Positions 1-8,016 of a stretch of 64,000 nucleotides of DNA are shown here, piece after piece. How positions within the stretch are numbered: position 1 is the stretch's first letter; each line of letters opens with the position of its first letter. This DNA comes from Komagataeibacter oboediens (GTDB lineage Bacteria > Pseudomonadota > Alphaproteobacteria > Acetobacterales > Acetobacteraceae), in contig NZ_NKTX01000001.1 of assembly GCF_003207815.1 (NCBI RefSeq), forward strand, positions 186,001 through 250,000. Direction: 5' to 3'. Both the position numbers and the translations under genes were made by a program. Under the pieces are notes generated by a model, which saw only the letters and a program-made list of their open reading frames with translations, ran no database searches and was not told the origin of the DNA.

Positions 1-278
1 TCTATGTCAGCCGCTTCCGCCCCATGCGCAATACGCTGAGCGGCCGTCAGCAACGCACGTTCATGAAGCTGGTGGTGGATCAGGCCAGCCAGGTCGTGGT
101 GGGCGCGCACATGCTGGGTGATGACGCGCCGGAAATCATGCAGGGGCTGGCCATTGCCGTGACGGCGGGCCTGAAGAAGGGGGAGTGGGACCGGACCATC
201 GGGATCCATCCCTCCTCGGCGGAGGAATTCGTGACCATGCGCACCCGCACGCGGGTCACGCCCCATCATCCGGTCTGA
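1..278 (+). CDS. gor: Glutathione-disulfide reductase, C-terminal fragment (cut by window start)
   Basis: The open frame runs in from the window edge (reading frame starting at base 3) and ends with TGA at 276-278, so only about 91 residues of the C-terminus are visible. These match the dimerisation domain of class I pyridine nucleotide-disulfide reductases. A conserved GIHPSSAEE segment near the end carries the His-x-x-x-x-Glu pair that protonates the active-site thiolate of the partner subunit. Family knowledge: the enzyme regenerates reduced glutathione with NADPH in the cytoplasm. The choice of glutathione reductase over dihydrolipoamide or mercuric reductase rests on the [12 protein letters not shown]-type ending and is fairly safe. 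A strong terminator follows directly. Confidence 0.8.
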   Translation, partial: YVSRFRPMRNTLSGRQQRTFMKLVVDQASQVVVGAHMLGDDAPEIMQGLAIAVTAGLKKGEWDRTIGIHPSSAEEFVTMRTRTRVTPHHPV

Positions 279-282
279 TACA

Positions 283-322
283 AAAAAACCGTTGCCGGTC
301 AGTGTTCCGGCAACGGTTTTTT
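283..322 (+). terminator. Rho-independent terminator after gor
   Basis: A perfect inverted repeat (AAAAAACCGTTGCCGG, 8-nt loop, and its complement) ends in six T. The A-run on the other side lets it work in both directions. Confidence 0.9.
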
Positions 323-381
323 CAAAAAGCTTCAAGGGAACGTCGCCTTTTTAAAAAAGCGACATTCTGAATCTTTTATAT
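323..381 (-). repeat. Dispersed palindromic intergenic repeat, copy A
   Basis: Read on the minus strand, this stretch starts with AAAAATATAAAAG, has a GTCGC...GCGAC stem around a T-run/A-run centre, and ends in TTGAAGCTTTTTG. The same layout recurs at 4085, 5724, 17223, 26862 and, partly, 34120. Each copy lies just after a stop codon. Confidence 0.6.
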
Positions 382-392
382 TTTTCAGTATG

Positions 393-737
393 TTAGCGGG
401 GCGCGACCCAGCCATTGCCGGTCGAATCGCCAAGCTGGCCATCGCCATTGATTCCGCTGCTCTGGTACGAACTGCCGAAACGCGACAGGTCCGTGCCCGT
501 GACCGAATCACGATGCACGTGTTCCAGATGGTCCGGGTCGGGACCGTGGTTCAGTTCCATGGACGGCGCTTCCTCATAGCCGGGCGGCAGGTGGTTGCGC
601 TGGCCATGAACGGTCATCTTGTCTTCGTTCTGGCTACTGCTGTCGTCGCTGCTGTCGGGCGCGGCCATGGCCGTCACGCTGAACAGGCACAGCCCTGCTG
701 CCAGGGCGGTTATGAATTTCCCACGTGTGGTGGCCAT
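393..737 (-). CDS. Small secreted protein of unknown function (114 aa)
   Basis: The protein starts MATTRGKFITALAAGLCLF and has a clear Sec signal peptide with a probable cleavage after AMA (about residue 25). The mature part is only about 90 residues, hydrophilic and low in complexity, rich in Asp, Ser, Gly, His and Asn, with no cysteine after the signal. I recognise no domain. The ATG at 737 was chosen over upstream starts because the signal peptide begins there and an AGGA-containing site precedes it. It is divergent from aroG, separated by about 300 bp. A periplasmic or secreted location is inferred; function is unknown. Confidence 0.65.
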   Translation of the reverse strand: MATTRGKFITALAAGLCLFSVTAMAAPDSSDDSSSQNEDKMTVHGQRNHLPPGYEEAPSMELNHGPDPDHLEHVHRDSVTGTDLSRFGSSYQSSGINGDGQLGDSTGNGWVAPR

Positions 738-825
738 GATCCGTAATCCTTTTACCTGAGGGGGCACCATGCCAAACCATGCCCCGTCAGGGGAAGCCGT
801 GGTGTGGCAGGCCAACCATGCTGCT

Positions 826-854
826 TTTACATATGGGGGAAGCATGGGTGTAAT
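826..854 (+). promoter_or_regulatory. Sigma-70-type promoter upstream of aroG
   Basis: TTTACA (826-831) and TGTAAT (849-854) are separated by exactly 17 bp. Each box matches the consensus at five of six positions. Transcription would start near 861, leaving a leader of about 185 nt before aroG. Confidence 0.6.
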
Positions 855-918
855 GCGACCTTTAACTGGATGGATCGGGCCGGTTTGTGGCGTCAATGCA
901 ACATTGATCCCCCGCTGG

Positions 919-973
919 CGGCATGGCCATGGGGGGCAGGCCCAGAACAGGCTTTGCCATGCCGGGCTTTTTT
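919..973 (+). promoter_or_regulatory. Terminator-like hairpin in the aroG leader (possible attenuator or small-RNA end)
   Basis: CGGCATGGC (919-927) pairs perfectly with GCCATGCCG (956-964), and GGC plus six T (968-973) follow. A smaller GGG/CCC hairpin can form in the loop. An open frame from ATG 870 runs through it, carries Trp codons at 888, 924 and 930 and Phe codons at 969 and 972, and ends in a TGA that overlaps the aroG ATG. This suggests attenuation by aromatic amino acids or a short regulatory RNA, but neither is shown. Confidence 0.4.
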
Positions 974-1045
974 CGACATAAAGGCTGCCCTTCCGCCACG
1001 GGCGGTGGGGACTGTCTTGTATCAAGAGGAATTAGGATCCGACCC

Positions 1046-2449
1046 ATGAGTGCGACGCACAGCCACAACAGTTCTTCCCGGCAGGCCTGGACGCCGGAGA
1101 GCTGGCGGTCGTTTCCGGCGCGGCAGATGCCGCGATATCCCGACGAAGCCGCCCTGCAGGGCGTGGAAGCGCGCCTGCGCCGCTATCCGCCGCTGGTTTT
1201 CGCGGGGGAAGCCCGGCGCCTGCGCACCCATCTGGCCAAGGCCGCCACGGGGCAGGCCTTTGTGCTACAGGGTGGCGCGTGCGCCGAAAGCTTCAGCGAA
1301 TTCACCGCCGACATCGTGCGCGACACCTTCCGCGTGCTGCTGCAGATGGCCGTGGTGCTGACATTCGGCGCGAAGGTGCCGGTCATCAAGATCGGGCGCA
1401 TGGCCGGGCAGTATGCCAAACCGCGCTCGTCCGATACCGAGACGAAGGACGGCGTGACCCTGCCGTCCTACCGTGGTGACATCATCAATGGCTCCGATTT
1501 CACGGAAGCCGCGCGCATTCCTGATCCGAAGCGCATGGAAACCGGCTATTTCCAGTCCGTCGGCACCATGAACCTGCTGCGTGCGTTTGCCGGCGGCGGT
1601 TATGCCAACCTGCATGAAGTCCATCGCTGGAACCTCGGCTTTGTCGAGCGTTCGCCGCTGGCGCAGCGCTACGGGCAGCTGGCCGAACGCATTGGCGAGA
1701 CGCTGGACTTCATGGCCGCGTGCGGCCTGACGGCGGCGACCACGCCCCAGATTGACGAGACCGAGTTCTATACCTCGCACGAGGCCCTGCTGCTGCCGTA
1801 CGAGCAGGCGCTGACCCGCATCGATTCGACATCGGGCGAATGGTATGACTGCTCGGCCCATTTCGTGTGGATCGGGGACCGGACCCGCCAGCCCGATGGC
1901 GCGCATGTCGAGTTCCTGCGCGGGGTGCGCAACCCCATCGGCATCAAGGTCGGTCCGACGACGACCATCGAGGATCTTGAGCAACTGCTCGACATCCTCA
2001 ACCCGACCGATGAAGCGGGGCGCATTTCGCTCATCTCCCGTATGGGGGCGGGCAAGGTGCGTGAGCATCTGCCGCCGCTGCTCGAGAAAGTGATGGCTAC
2101 GGGGCGGACGGTCACATGGTTGTGTGATCCCATGCACGGCAACACAAGCTCGACCTCGACGGGCGTCAAGACGCGCTCCTTCGATGCCATCCTGTCCGAG
2201 ATTCACGGCTTTTTTGACGTGTTCGAGGCAGCAGGCGCCCACCCCGGCGGCGTGCATTTCGAGATGACCGGCCAGAACGTGACCGAGTGTATCGGTGGTG
2301 CGCACCGCTTGACGGAAGACGATCTGGGTGAACGCTATGAAACCTTCTGCGACCCGCGCCTAAATGCGGAACAGTCGCTGGAGATGGCGTTCCGTCTGGC
2401 CGAAGAGCTGAAGACGCGGATGCATCGCATGAATGGCGGGGCACGCTAG
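1046..2449 (+). CDS. aroG: Class II 3-deoxy-D-arabino-heptulosonate-7-phosphate synthase
   Basis: This enzyme condenses phosphoenolpyruvate and erythrose 4-phosphate in the first step of the shikimate pathway. The 467-aa length and motifs fit the plant/Mycobacterium-type class II family. QGGACAESF near residue 80 contains the metal-binding Cys, followed by GQYAKPRS, a HEALLLPYE segment, [14 protein letters not shown], the GIKVGP strand, and CDPMHGNT with the metal-binding His. ATG 1046 was chosen because AGGAATTAGGA precedes it and the N-terminus then matches the family. The gene sits behind a strong promoter and a terminator-like leader. The fused aroK-aroB gene of the same pathway lies 20 kb away. 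The symbol is generic (aroF/aroG/aroH vary). Confidence 0.93.
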   Translation: MSATHSHNSSSRQAWTPESWRSFPARQMPRYPDEAALQGVEARLRRYPPLVFAGEARRLRTHLAKAATGQAFVLQGGACAESFSEFTADIVRDTFRVLLQMAVVLTFGAKVPVIKIGRMAGQYAKPRSSDTETKDGVTLPSYRGDIINGSDFTEAARIPDPKRMETGYFQSVGTMNLLRAFAGGGYANLHEVHRWNLGFVERSPLAQRYGQLAERIGETLDFMAACGLTAATTPQIDETEFYTSHEALLLPYEQALTRIDSTSGEWYDCSAHFVWIGDRTRQPDGAHVEFLRGVRNPIGIKVGPTTTIEDLEQLLDILNPTDEAGRISLISRMGAGKVREHLPPLLEKVMATGRTVTWLCDPMHGNTSSTSTGVKTRSFDAILSEIHGFFDVFEAAGAHPGGVHFEMTGQNVTECIGGAHRLTEDDLGERYETFCDPRLNAEQSLEMAFRLAEELKTRMHRMNGGAR

Positions 2450-2480
2450 TCCCGCCCGGATGGGGGGATTGGAGGGGCAT

Positions 2481-3647
2481 ATGACCCACGGTGACAGGAC
2501 AAGGCACGACAGGGGTGCCGGCGCGGTGGAACAGGATGTGATCGCCGCCCGCACGGATGCGTATTTCAACCGCACACGTGCCATTGTCGAACACTTTGGG
2601 GACAGGAAGGTGACATACGCCATCTTCCTGCGCCGCCCCGTCGTGTCCGCGCCCCGGCTTATGGTGGACTGGCTGCATGCCGTCGCCGCCGAGCGCGGGA
2701 TCGAGATCGAATGTGACGTCATGTTCCCCGAAGGGACATGGGTGGGCGCGGGTGAGCCGCTTGCCTACGTAACCGGATCGTTCGCGCAGCTTGCGGTGCT
2801 GGAGACACTGGTGCTCCAGCGTCTTGGCCCGGCCTGCGTGGCCGCGCACAATGCCTACCAGATGTCCATGGCACTGCCGCATGTGCGCTTCATGGCGATG
2901 GAAGCACGGCACTGTGCGGGCTTTGGCATGCAGGAACAGATGGCGTATGCCGCTTCCGTCGGCAGCCATGCTGCACAGAAGGAGGGTGCGCTGGGCTTCA
3001 TCGGCAGCGCCAATGACGCGACAGCGCATTACTTCGGCACCAAAAAGGGGCTGGGCACCATGCCGCACGCGCTGGTGGGGTATGCCGGGTCCACCCTGAG
3101 GGCGGCAGAAATGTTCCATGAGGTCTATCCCGACATGGACCTTGTGGTGCTGGTGGATTATTTCGGGCGTGAGGTGACGGACGCGCTGGAAGTCTGCCGC
3201 CATTTCCCTGATCTTGCGGCAGCCGGGCGACTGGCCGTGCGGCTGGATACGCATGGTGGCCGCTTTCTGGAGGGGCTGGACCCGCAATCGTCCTATGACG
3301 TGCTGGAGCGGCACACGCCGGGCAGTATACGGCGGTACCGGTCGGACAAGGAACTGCGCTACCTTGTGGGCACGGGGGTGTCCGCCGCTGCCATCTGGCG
3401 CATGCGTGAAGCACTGGACGAGGCCGGGTTCGCGCATGTGCGCATCATCGCGTCGTCGGGTTTCAGCGTGGAAAAATGCCTCAGCATGGCCGACGCCCAT
3501 GCGCCGGTCGATGTGATTGGCACGGGGTCGTTCATCCCCGATCGCTGGTCCGAAACCTATGCCACGGCGGATATCGTGGCCTATGACGATGTGCCCCGGG
3601 TCAAGGCGGGGCGTGAATTCCTGCTGCGTCATATGCGCAACCGCTAG
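2481..3647 (+). CDS. pncB: Nicotinate phosphoribosyltransferase (short, archaeal-like type)
   Basis: The 388-aa protein has the type II phosphoribosyltransferase fold: an N-terminal alpha/beta part (TDAYF, YAIFLRRP), then a barrel with the TMPHALVGYAG segment carrying the catalytic His region, and a VRLDTHGG strand for phosphate binding. In this family the reaction makes nicotinate mononucleotide from nicotinate and PRPP for NAD salvage. ATG 2481 is preceded by GGAGGGG. An upstream in-frame start would overlap aroG. The gene begins 31 bp after aroG and is probably cotranscribed. It is shorter than the E. coli-type enzyme. A quinolinate or nicotinamide substrate is possible but less likely. 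Confidence 0.8.
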   Translation: MTHGDRTRHDRGAGAVEQDVIAARTDAYFNRTRAIVEHFGDRKVTYAIFLRRPVVSAPRLMVDWLHAVAAERGIEIECDVMFPEGTWVGAGEPLAYVTGSFAQLAVLETLVLQRLGPACVAAHNAYQMSMALPHVRFMAMEARHCAGFGMQEQMAYAASVGSHAAQKEGALGFIGSANDATAHYFGTKKGLGTMPHALVGYAGSTLRAAEMFHEVYPDMDLVVLVDYFGREVTDALEVCRHFPDLAAAGRLAVRLDTHGGRFLEGLDPQSSYDVLERHTPGSIRRYRSDKELRYLVGTGVSAAAIWRMREALDEAGFAHVRIIASSGFSVEKCLSMADAHAPVDVIGTGSFIPDRWSETYATADIVAYDDVPRVKAGREFLLRHMRNR

Positions 3648-3663
3648 GTCGGTCATGGGCTTA

Positions 3664-3679
3664 CGTCCCCGAAGGGACG
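3664..3679. other. Small perfect hairpin between genes
   Basis: CGTCCC-CGAA-GGGACG forms a 6-bp stem with a tetraloop, 20 nt before the TTG start of the next gene. It has no T-run, so it is not a typical terminator. It could be an RNA-processing or mRNA-end stabilising element. Confidence 0.35.
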
Positions 3680-3698
3680 CATAACGAAAGGCTTCATC

Positions 3699-4067
3699 TT
3701 GTCAGAAACCATTTTTGCCCCCGAAGGGGGGTGGCGCGTGCGGATTCTGGATCTGTCAGGCGGTGCCGAGGATAATATTGTCGAGGAAGTCGGCGGCTTC
3801 CCCGACCTGATCCAGGCCAATGCCTTTGCGCGGGCCTATGTGCGCGACAGCATCGAACGCTGCCGCATGCCCGGCCTGTCGGCAGCTGACATCCTCAAGG
3901 CATGGTTCTCCTTTGGCGAGGACGCGGAAGTGCTGGAAGCGGGCGATCAGGGCTGGCGTTCGGCCAATGAACTGGATGATTTTGCAGCCCACGCCGCAAG
4001 CCCGATGGAGCGCGACTGGCGCGCGTTTGACCCCCGTCGTGGCGGTGATGAGGAAGACGAGGCGTAA
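3699..4067 (+). CDS. Conserved hypothetical protein, acidic (122 aa)
   Basis: The protein begins at a TTG (MSETIFAPEGG) and is acidic, with a final run of Asp and Glu residues. It has no signal peptide or membrane segment, so it is probably cytosolic. A central segment with FPDLIQANAFARAYVRDSIERCR reads like an alpha-helical domain of small Rhodospirillales proteins, but I assign no function. AACGAAAGG upstream of the TTG is the only ribosome-binding candidate. It follows the nicotinate phosphoribosyltransferase by 51 bp on the same strand, so cotranscription is possible. Confidence 0.65.
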   Translation: MSETIFAPEGGWRVRILDLSGGAEDNIVEEVGGFPDLIQANAFARAYVRDSIERCRMPGLSAADILKAWFSFGEDAEVLEAGDQGWRSANELDDFAAHAASPMERDWRAFDPRRGGDEEDEA

Positions 4068-4084
4068 GAACGTCCCCTGAAACT

Positions 4085-4140
4085 GTAAAAATATAAAAGT
4101 TTTTGGGCGCCGCTTTTTTGAAGAACGGCGGCGTTCGCTG
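4085..4140 (+). repeat. Dispersed palindromic intergenic repeat, copy B
   Basis: GTAAAAATATAAAAGTTTTTGGG leads into CGCCGC-T-run and GGCGGCG-TTC, the same layout as copies A and C-E. It begins 18 bp after the preceding stop codon. The remaining bases to 4336 hold no convincing gene. Confidence 0.55.
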
Positions 4141-4336
4141 AGGCCGGTCTAAAAAAAATTTTCCAATACCCTGCGTATTGAACCAGCAGTTTTTCCCGAG
4201 ACCCTTCTGCCAGATCGGGCGGGGCCAGCCCCCGTACTGGCATGTGTCGGGGGCGGGCTTATGGGCAGGCGTATTCCACATCGGATTGCGCATGTGTTCT
4301 CTGGCATTCGGGACGTAATCGCCGCATATAAGGGGC

Positions 4337-5674
4337 ATGAAACTCCGTTTTGCGCCCAGCCCGACCGGGCTGATCCATGTCGGCAATGCGCGTCAGGCCA
4401 TTGCCAATGCCCTGTTCGCCCGCCGCCACAATGCACGCTTTCTGCTGCGCATTGACGATACCGATCGCGGTCGCTCGAAAGAGGAATACGTGCAGGCCCT
4501 GCAGGACGACCTGCGCTGGCTTGGCATTGGCTGGGATGAATTCGTGCGCCAGTCGGACCGGCTGGACCGCTATGCGCTGGCCATTGAAAAGCTGAAGGCC
4601 AGCGGGCGGCTGTATCCATGTTTTGAAAGCGAGCAGGAACTGGCCTCCAAGCGCGAGGCCCGTATCCGCATGCGCAAGCCGCCGGTCTATGACCGCGCCA
4701 TGCTGCGCATGACCCCGCAGCAGCGCGCGCAGGCCGAAGCCAATGGCAAGGTGCCGTACTGGCGCTTCAGGCTGTCGGATCATCGCACGGTGGAATGGAA
4801 CGATCTGGTCATGGGGCCATCGCGCGTGAAGCTGCCCGCCATTTCCGATCCCGTTCTGGTACGGGCGGACGGGACGGTGCTGTACACGCTGGCATCCGTC
4901 GTGGATGACATGGAACTGGGCATTACCCACATCATCCGCGGTGAGGACCATGTGACCAATACCGGCGTGCAGATCGACATTGCCGAGGCGCTGGGGGCAA
5001 AGCGCACCCAGTTCACCTTCGCGCACCTGCCGCTTTTGCTGGATGAAGGCGGTGGCAAGCTGTCCAAGCGGTTCGATGGGCTGTCGATTCGCGCGCTGAG
5101 GCAGGACGGGGTCGAGCCCTCGGCCATCGTGTCCTACCTTGCCCGCCTGGGCAGTGCGGATGATCCGGCGCCGCTGTCGTTTGATGAACTGGCCAAAACG
5201 TATGACCTGGGGCGTGTCTCGCGCTCGGCCGCGCGGTTCGACATGCGACAGCTGCTGGGCCTGAACCGCCGCATCATGCATGCCATGCCGTTTGACGAAA
5301 TCCGTGCCCGCCTGCCCGAAGGGGCGACGGAAGCCTTCTGGCTGGCGGTGCGGGGCAATGTGGATATGGCGGGCGAACTGCGCCACTGGTGGGATGTCGT
5401 GGCCGGGGAGATCATTCCTCCGGTGATCGAGGATGCAGACCGTCCCTTCCTGTTGCAGGCGCTCGAGTCGCTTCCTGTCGAACCGTGGGACGAAACCACA
5501 TGGAAGACATGGACCACGGCTGTGAAGGATGCCACGGGCCGCACGGGACGTGCCCTGTTCCACCCGCTGCGCCTGGCGCTGACGGGGGAAGACAGCGGGC
5601 CGGAAATGCGTGACCTGCTGCCGCTTATGGGCCGGGCGCGGGTGGCCGACCGGTTGCAGATTGCGGCACGCTGA
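4337..5674 (+). CDS. gltX: Glutamyl-tRNA synthetase (glutamate--tRNA ligase)
   Basis: This class I aminoacyl-tRNA synthetase has 445 aa. FAPSPTGLIHVGN at residues 6-17 carries the HIGH signature in the variant form HVGN, and KLSKRFD (241-247) is the KMSKS counterpart. RGEDHV and the C-terminal helical anticodon-binding region are present. It charges tRNA-Glu. In alphaproteobacteria without GlnRS, a synthetase of this family also mischarges tRNA-Gln for GatCAB to amidate, and many alphaproteobacteria carry two paralogues. Which one this is cannot be decided here. The ATG lies just after TATAAG, so a very short leader is possible. A strong terminator follows. Confidence 0.92.
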   Translation: MKLRFAPSPTGLIHVGNARQAIANALFARRHNARFLLRIDDTDRGRSKEEYVQALQDDLRWLGIGWDEFVRQSDRLDRYALAIEKLKASGRLYPCFESEQELASKREARIRMRKPPVYDRAMLRMTPQQRAQAEANGKVPYWRFRLSDHRTVEWNDLVMGPSRVKLPAISDPVLVRADGTVLYTLASVVDDMELGITHIIRGEDHVTNTGVQIDIAEALGAKRTQFTFAHLPLLLDEGGGKLSKRFDGLSIRALRQDGVEPSAIVSYLARLGSADDPAPLSFDELAKTYDLGRVSRSAARFDMRQLLGLNRRIMHAMPFDEIRARLPEGATEAFWLAVRGNVDMAGELRHWWDVVAGEIIPPVIEDADRPFLLQALESLPVEPWDETTWKTWTTAVKDATGRTGRALFHPLRLALTGEDSGPEMRDLLPLMGRARVADRLQIAAR

Positions 5675-5677
5675 TAC

Positions 5678-5708
5678 AAAAAAGCCCGGTTTCGCACCGG
5701 GCTTTTTT
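5678..5708 (+). terminator. Rho-independent terminator after gltX
   Basis: The 13-bp inverted repeat AAAAAAGCCCGGT, a short loop, and its complement end in a T6 run. It can act in both directions, and trmJ converges on it. Confidence 0.92.
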
Positions 5709-5723
5709 AATGGAGAAGGATTG

Positions 5724-5786
5724 GAAATAATAAAAGTTCTTGGGGACTGCCTTTTTTCAAAAAGGCGGTGTTCTTTGAAGCTTTTA
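5724..5786 (+). repeat. Dispersed palindromic intergenic repeat, copy C
   Basis: AATAATAAAAGTTCTTGGGGA, then GCCTTTTTTC-AAAAAGGC, then GGTGTTCTTTGAAGCTTTTA. It lies between the gltX terminator and the trmJ stop codon, which it touches. Confidence 0.65.
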
Positions 5787-6569
5787 CTTATCGCCGCCCT
5801 GCCTGGCCTTGCGCCCACGGGACAGTTCGGTCACCACGCCATGCAGCGTGCGCAATTCCTGTTCCGTCACCTCGCCACGCAGGAAGAAGTGACGCAGGTT
5901 GCGCACCATGCCAGGCCGCTTCTGTTCATTGCGCAGGAAGCCGCATTCATCCAGATCAGCGATCAGGTGGCGCATGAAGTTGTCCAGTTCGCCCCGGGTG
6001 GCCACATGCGTCTCGTTGGTCATGAGCGTGCGTGGCGGCGTATCATCCGCTGCCATCCACCACTCATACGCCATGATCATGACTGCCTGCGCCAGATTTA
6101 GTGACATGAACGCGGGATTGAGTGGATAGCGGATCAGCGCATCGGCACGGGCCATGTCCTCATTATCCAGCCCGGCGCGTTCAGGGCCGAACATCAACCC
6201 GACTTTCAACCCGCGATCCGTCATTTCCCGCAGTTCGGCAGCGCCGCCGCGTGCGGTCAGCACCGGCTTTACGATATGGCGCGGGCGCGGGCAGGTGGCA
6301 AAGACATGATGCAGGTCGGCCACCGCGTCATCGACCGTATCAAAGACCTGCGCGGATTCGAGGATACGGTCAGCGCCCGAGGCACTGCGCCACGCACGTT
6401 CCTGTGGCCAGCCGTCACGGGGTGCAACAATACGCATGTGGAACAGGCCGCCATTGGCCATGGCGCGGGCGGTGGTGCCGATGTTTTCGGCCATCTGGGG
6501 CCGGACAAGGATCACGACCGGGCTGTTGCCAATGGGGCCGATATCCGCCCCGCCGTCGCGGCCGGTCAT
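5784..6569 (-). CDS. trmJ: tRNA (cytidine/uridine-2'-O-)-methyltransferase, TrmJ type (SpoU/TrmH family)
   Basis: The 261-aa SPOUT-fold methyltransferase contains the three family motifs: ENIGTTARAMANGG near the N-terminus, GLMFGPERAGL in the middle, and NPAFMSLNLAQAV forming the trefoil knot that binds S-adenosylmethionine. An extra C-terminal helical part matches TrmJ, which methylates the ribose at position 32 of tRNAs. ATG 6569 overlaps the cysS stop as ATGA and is preceded by GGAGG with good spacing. An ATG 12 bp upstream lies inside that ribosome-binding site and is less likely. Coupling to cysS is expected. Confidence 0.85.
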   Translation of the reverse strand: MTGRDGGADIGPIGNSPVVILVRPQMAENIGTTARAMANGGLFHMRIVAPRDGWPQERAWRSASGADRILESAQVFDTVDDAVADLHHVFATCPRPRHIVKPVLTARGGAAELREMTDRGLKVGLMFGPERAGLDNEDMARADALIRYPLNPAFMSLNLAQAVMIMAYEWWMAADDTPPRTLMTNETHVATRGELDNFMRHLIADLDECGFLRNEQKRPGMVRNLRHFFLRGEVTEQELRTLHGVVTELSRGRKARQGGDK

Positions 6570-7930
6570 GCCTGCCTCCATGTCGTGCCCTGCGGGCCGT
6601 CTTCCAGCACAATTCCCTGTGCCGCAAGGTCGTTGCGGATTTCATCGGCACGGGCGAAGTCACGCGCCTTGCGTGCGGCCAGCCGTTCTGCAATCAGGTG
6701 TTCGATATGGGTGGGATCAACCTTCGCCCCCCCGCGGAACCATGCCTCCGGCGTGTCCTGCAGCAGGCCCAGCAGGTTGCCCGCCGCCTTCAGGCGTGCC
6801 GCAGCCAGACTGTCACCCGTCATGGCCGTATCGGCCAGTGCGTGCATTTCCGCCAGGGCGCGGGGGGTATTCAGGTCATCACACAGAACCTGCACCACGC
6901 TGTCGGGTGCGGGCACGGGATATTGCATGGGATCAAGGTTTTCCAGTGCGCGGTAGAAGCGATCGAGCATCTGGCGGGCTTCATTCAGCCCTTCGCGGGT
7001 AAAATTCAGCACCGAGCGGTACTGCGCGCGCAGCAGCAGCAGGCGCAGCGCCTCCGCCGGGGTATCACGCAGCACGTCGCGCACGGTCAGGAAGTTGCCG
7101 AGGGATTTCGACATCTTCTCCCCGTTCACCAGCAGCATGGCGTTATGTACCCAGTGATTGGCAAAGCGCCCATGCGGGTGGCAGCACATGCTCTGCGCGC
7201 GTTCATTTTCATGGTGGGGGAACAGAAGGTCCGACCCGCCGCCATGAATGTCGAAGCTTTCGCCCAGGTAACGCTGTGACATGGCCGAACATTCGATATG
7301 CCAGCCCGGACGGCCCCGGCCCCATGGGCTGTCCCATCCCGGCGTCTGGTCGTCGGACGGCTTCCATAGCACGAAGTCACCCGGATCACGCTTGTAGGGT
7401 GCCACTTCCACCCGCGCGCCCGCGATCAGGTCATCTGGCGTGCGGCCCGACAGCGCGCCGTAGGAGGGGTAAGTGTTCACTGCGAACAGGACATGCCCTT
7501 CGGCTTCGTAGGCATGGCCGCTTTCGATCAGGCGGCGGATCATGTCCTGCATTTCACCGATATGGTGGGTCGCGCGTGGTTCCACATCCGGTGGCAGGAT
7601 GGAGACGGCGGCCAGGTCCTCATGAAAATCGTGGATGGTGCGTGCCGTCAGGTCCGCAATGGATTCGCCATTGGCATGGGCGCGGGCGTTGATCTTGTCA
7701 TCCACGTCCGTGATGTTGCGCACGTACGTCACGCGGGGGTACAGGTGGCGCAGCAGGCGCACCAGCACATCCGCCGTCAGCATGGCGCGCAGGTTGCCGA
7801 TATGCGCCAGATCATAGACCGTGGGGCCGCAGTAATAGACCCGCACGTTATCGGGTGCCAGCGGGACGAAGGGAACGGTGCTGCGCGTCCTGCTGTCGTG
7901 CAGGTGCAGGCGGGGCTGTGTGTCGGACAT
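6566..7930 (-). CDS. cysS: Cysteinyl-tRNA synthetase
   Basis: This class I synthetase (454 aa) charges tRNA-Cys. VYYCGPTVYD places the zinc-binding Cys at residue 34. HIGN is at 43-46, GWHIECSAM and HHENE supply further zinc ligands, and KMSKS lies at 272-276. Length and all signatures are typical. It is followed by trmJ with an ATGA overlap, so the two tRNA-related genes form a unit on the minus strand. The 86 bp upstream up to the prfC stop show no clear promoter, so transcription from prfC cannot be excluded. Confidence 0.96.
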   Translation of the reverse strand: MSDTQPRLHLHDSRTRSTVPFVPLAPDNVRVYYCGPTVYDLAHIGNLRAMLTADVLVRLLRHLYPRVTYVRNITDVDDKINARAHANGESIADLTARTIHDFHEDLAAVSILPPDVEPRATHHIGEMQDMIRRLIESGHAYEAEGHVLFAVNTYPSYGALSGRTPDDLIAGARVEVAPYKRDPGDFVLWKPSDDQTPGWDSPWGRGRPGWHIECSAMSQRYLGESFDIHGGGSDLLFPHHENERAQSMCCHPHGRFANHWVHNAMLLVNGEKMSKSLGNFLTVRDVLRDTPAEALRLLLLRAQYRSVLNFTREGLNEARQMLDRFYRALENLDPMQYPVPAPDSVVQVLCDDLNTPRALAEMHALADTAMTGDSLAAARLKAAGNLLGLLQDTPEAWFRGGAKVDPTHIEHLIAERLAARKARDFARADEIRNDLAAQGIVLEDGPQGTTWRQA

Positions 7931-8016
7931 GATGCGCCTAGATGCGACAGACAGGCGGGATTAGGCAAGACCTCATCTGTGCCTTTGCGGTGGGCCAGCC
8001 GGGCCGGCCCGTCCGG

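Noticed and set aside
2166-3656. A 496-residue minus-strand frame across the nicotinate phosphoribosyltransferase gene
   Set aside because: His/Arg-rich composition of an antisense shadow; the plus-strand gene has family motifs.
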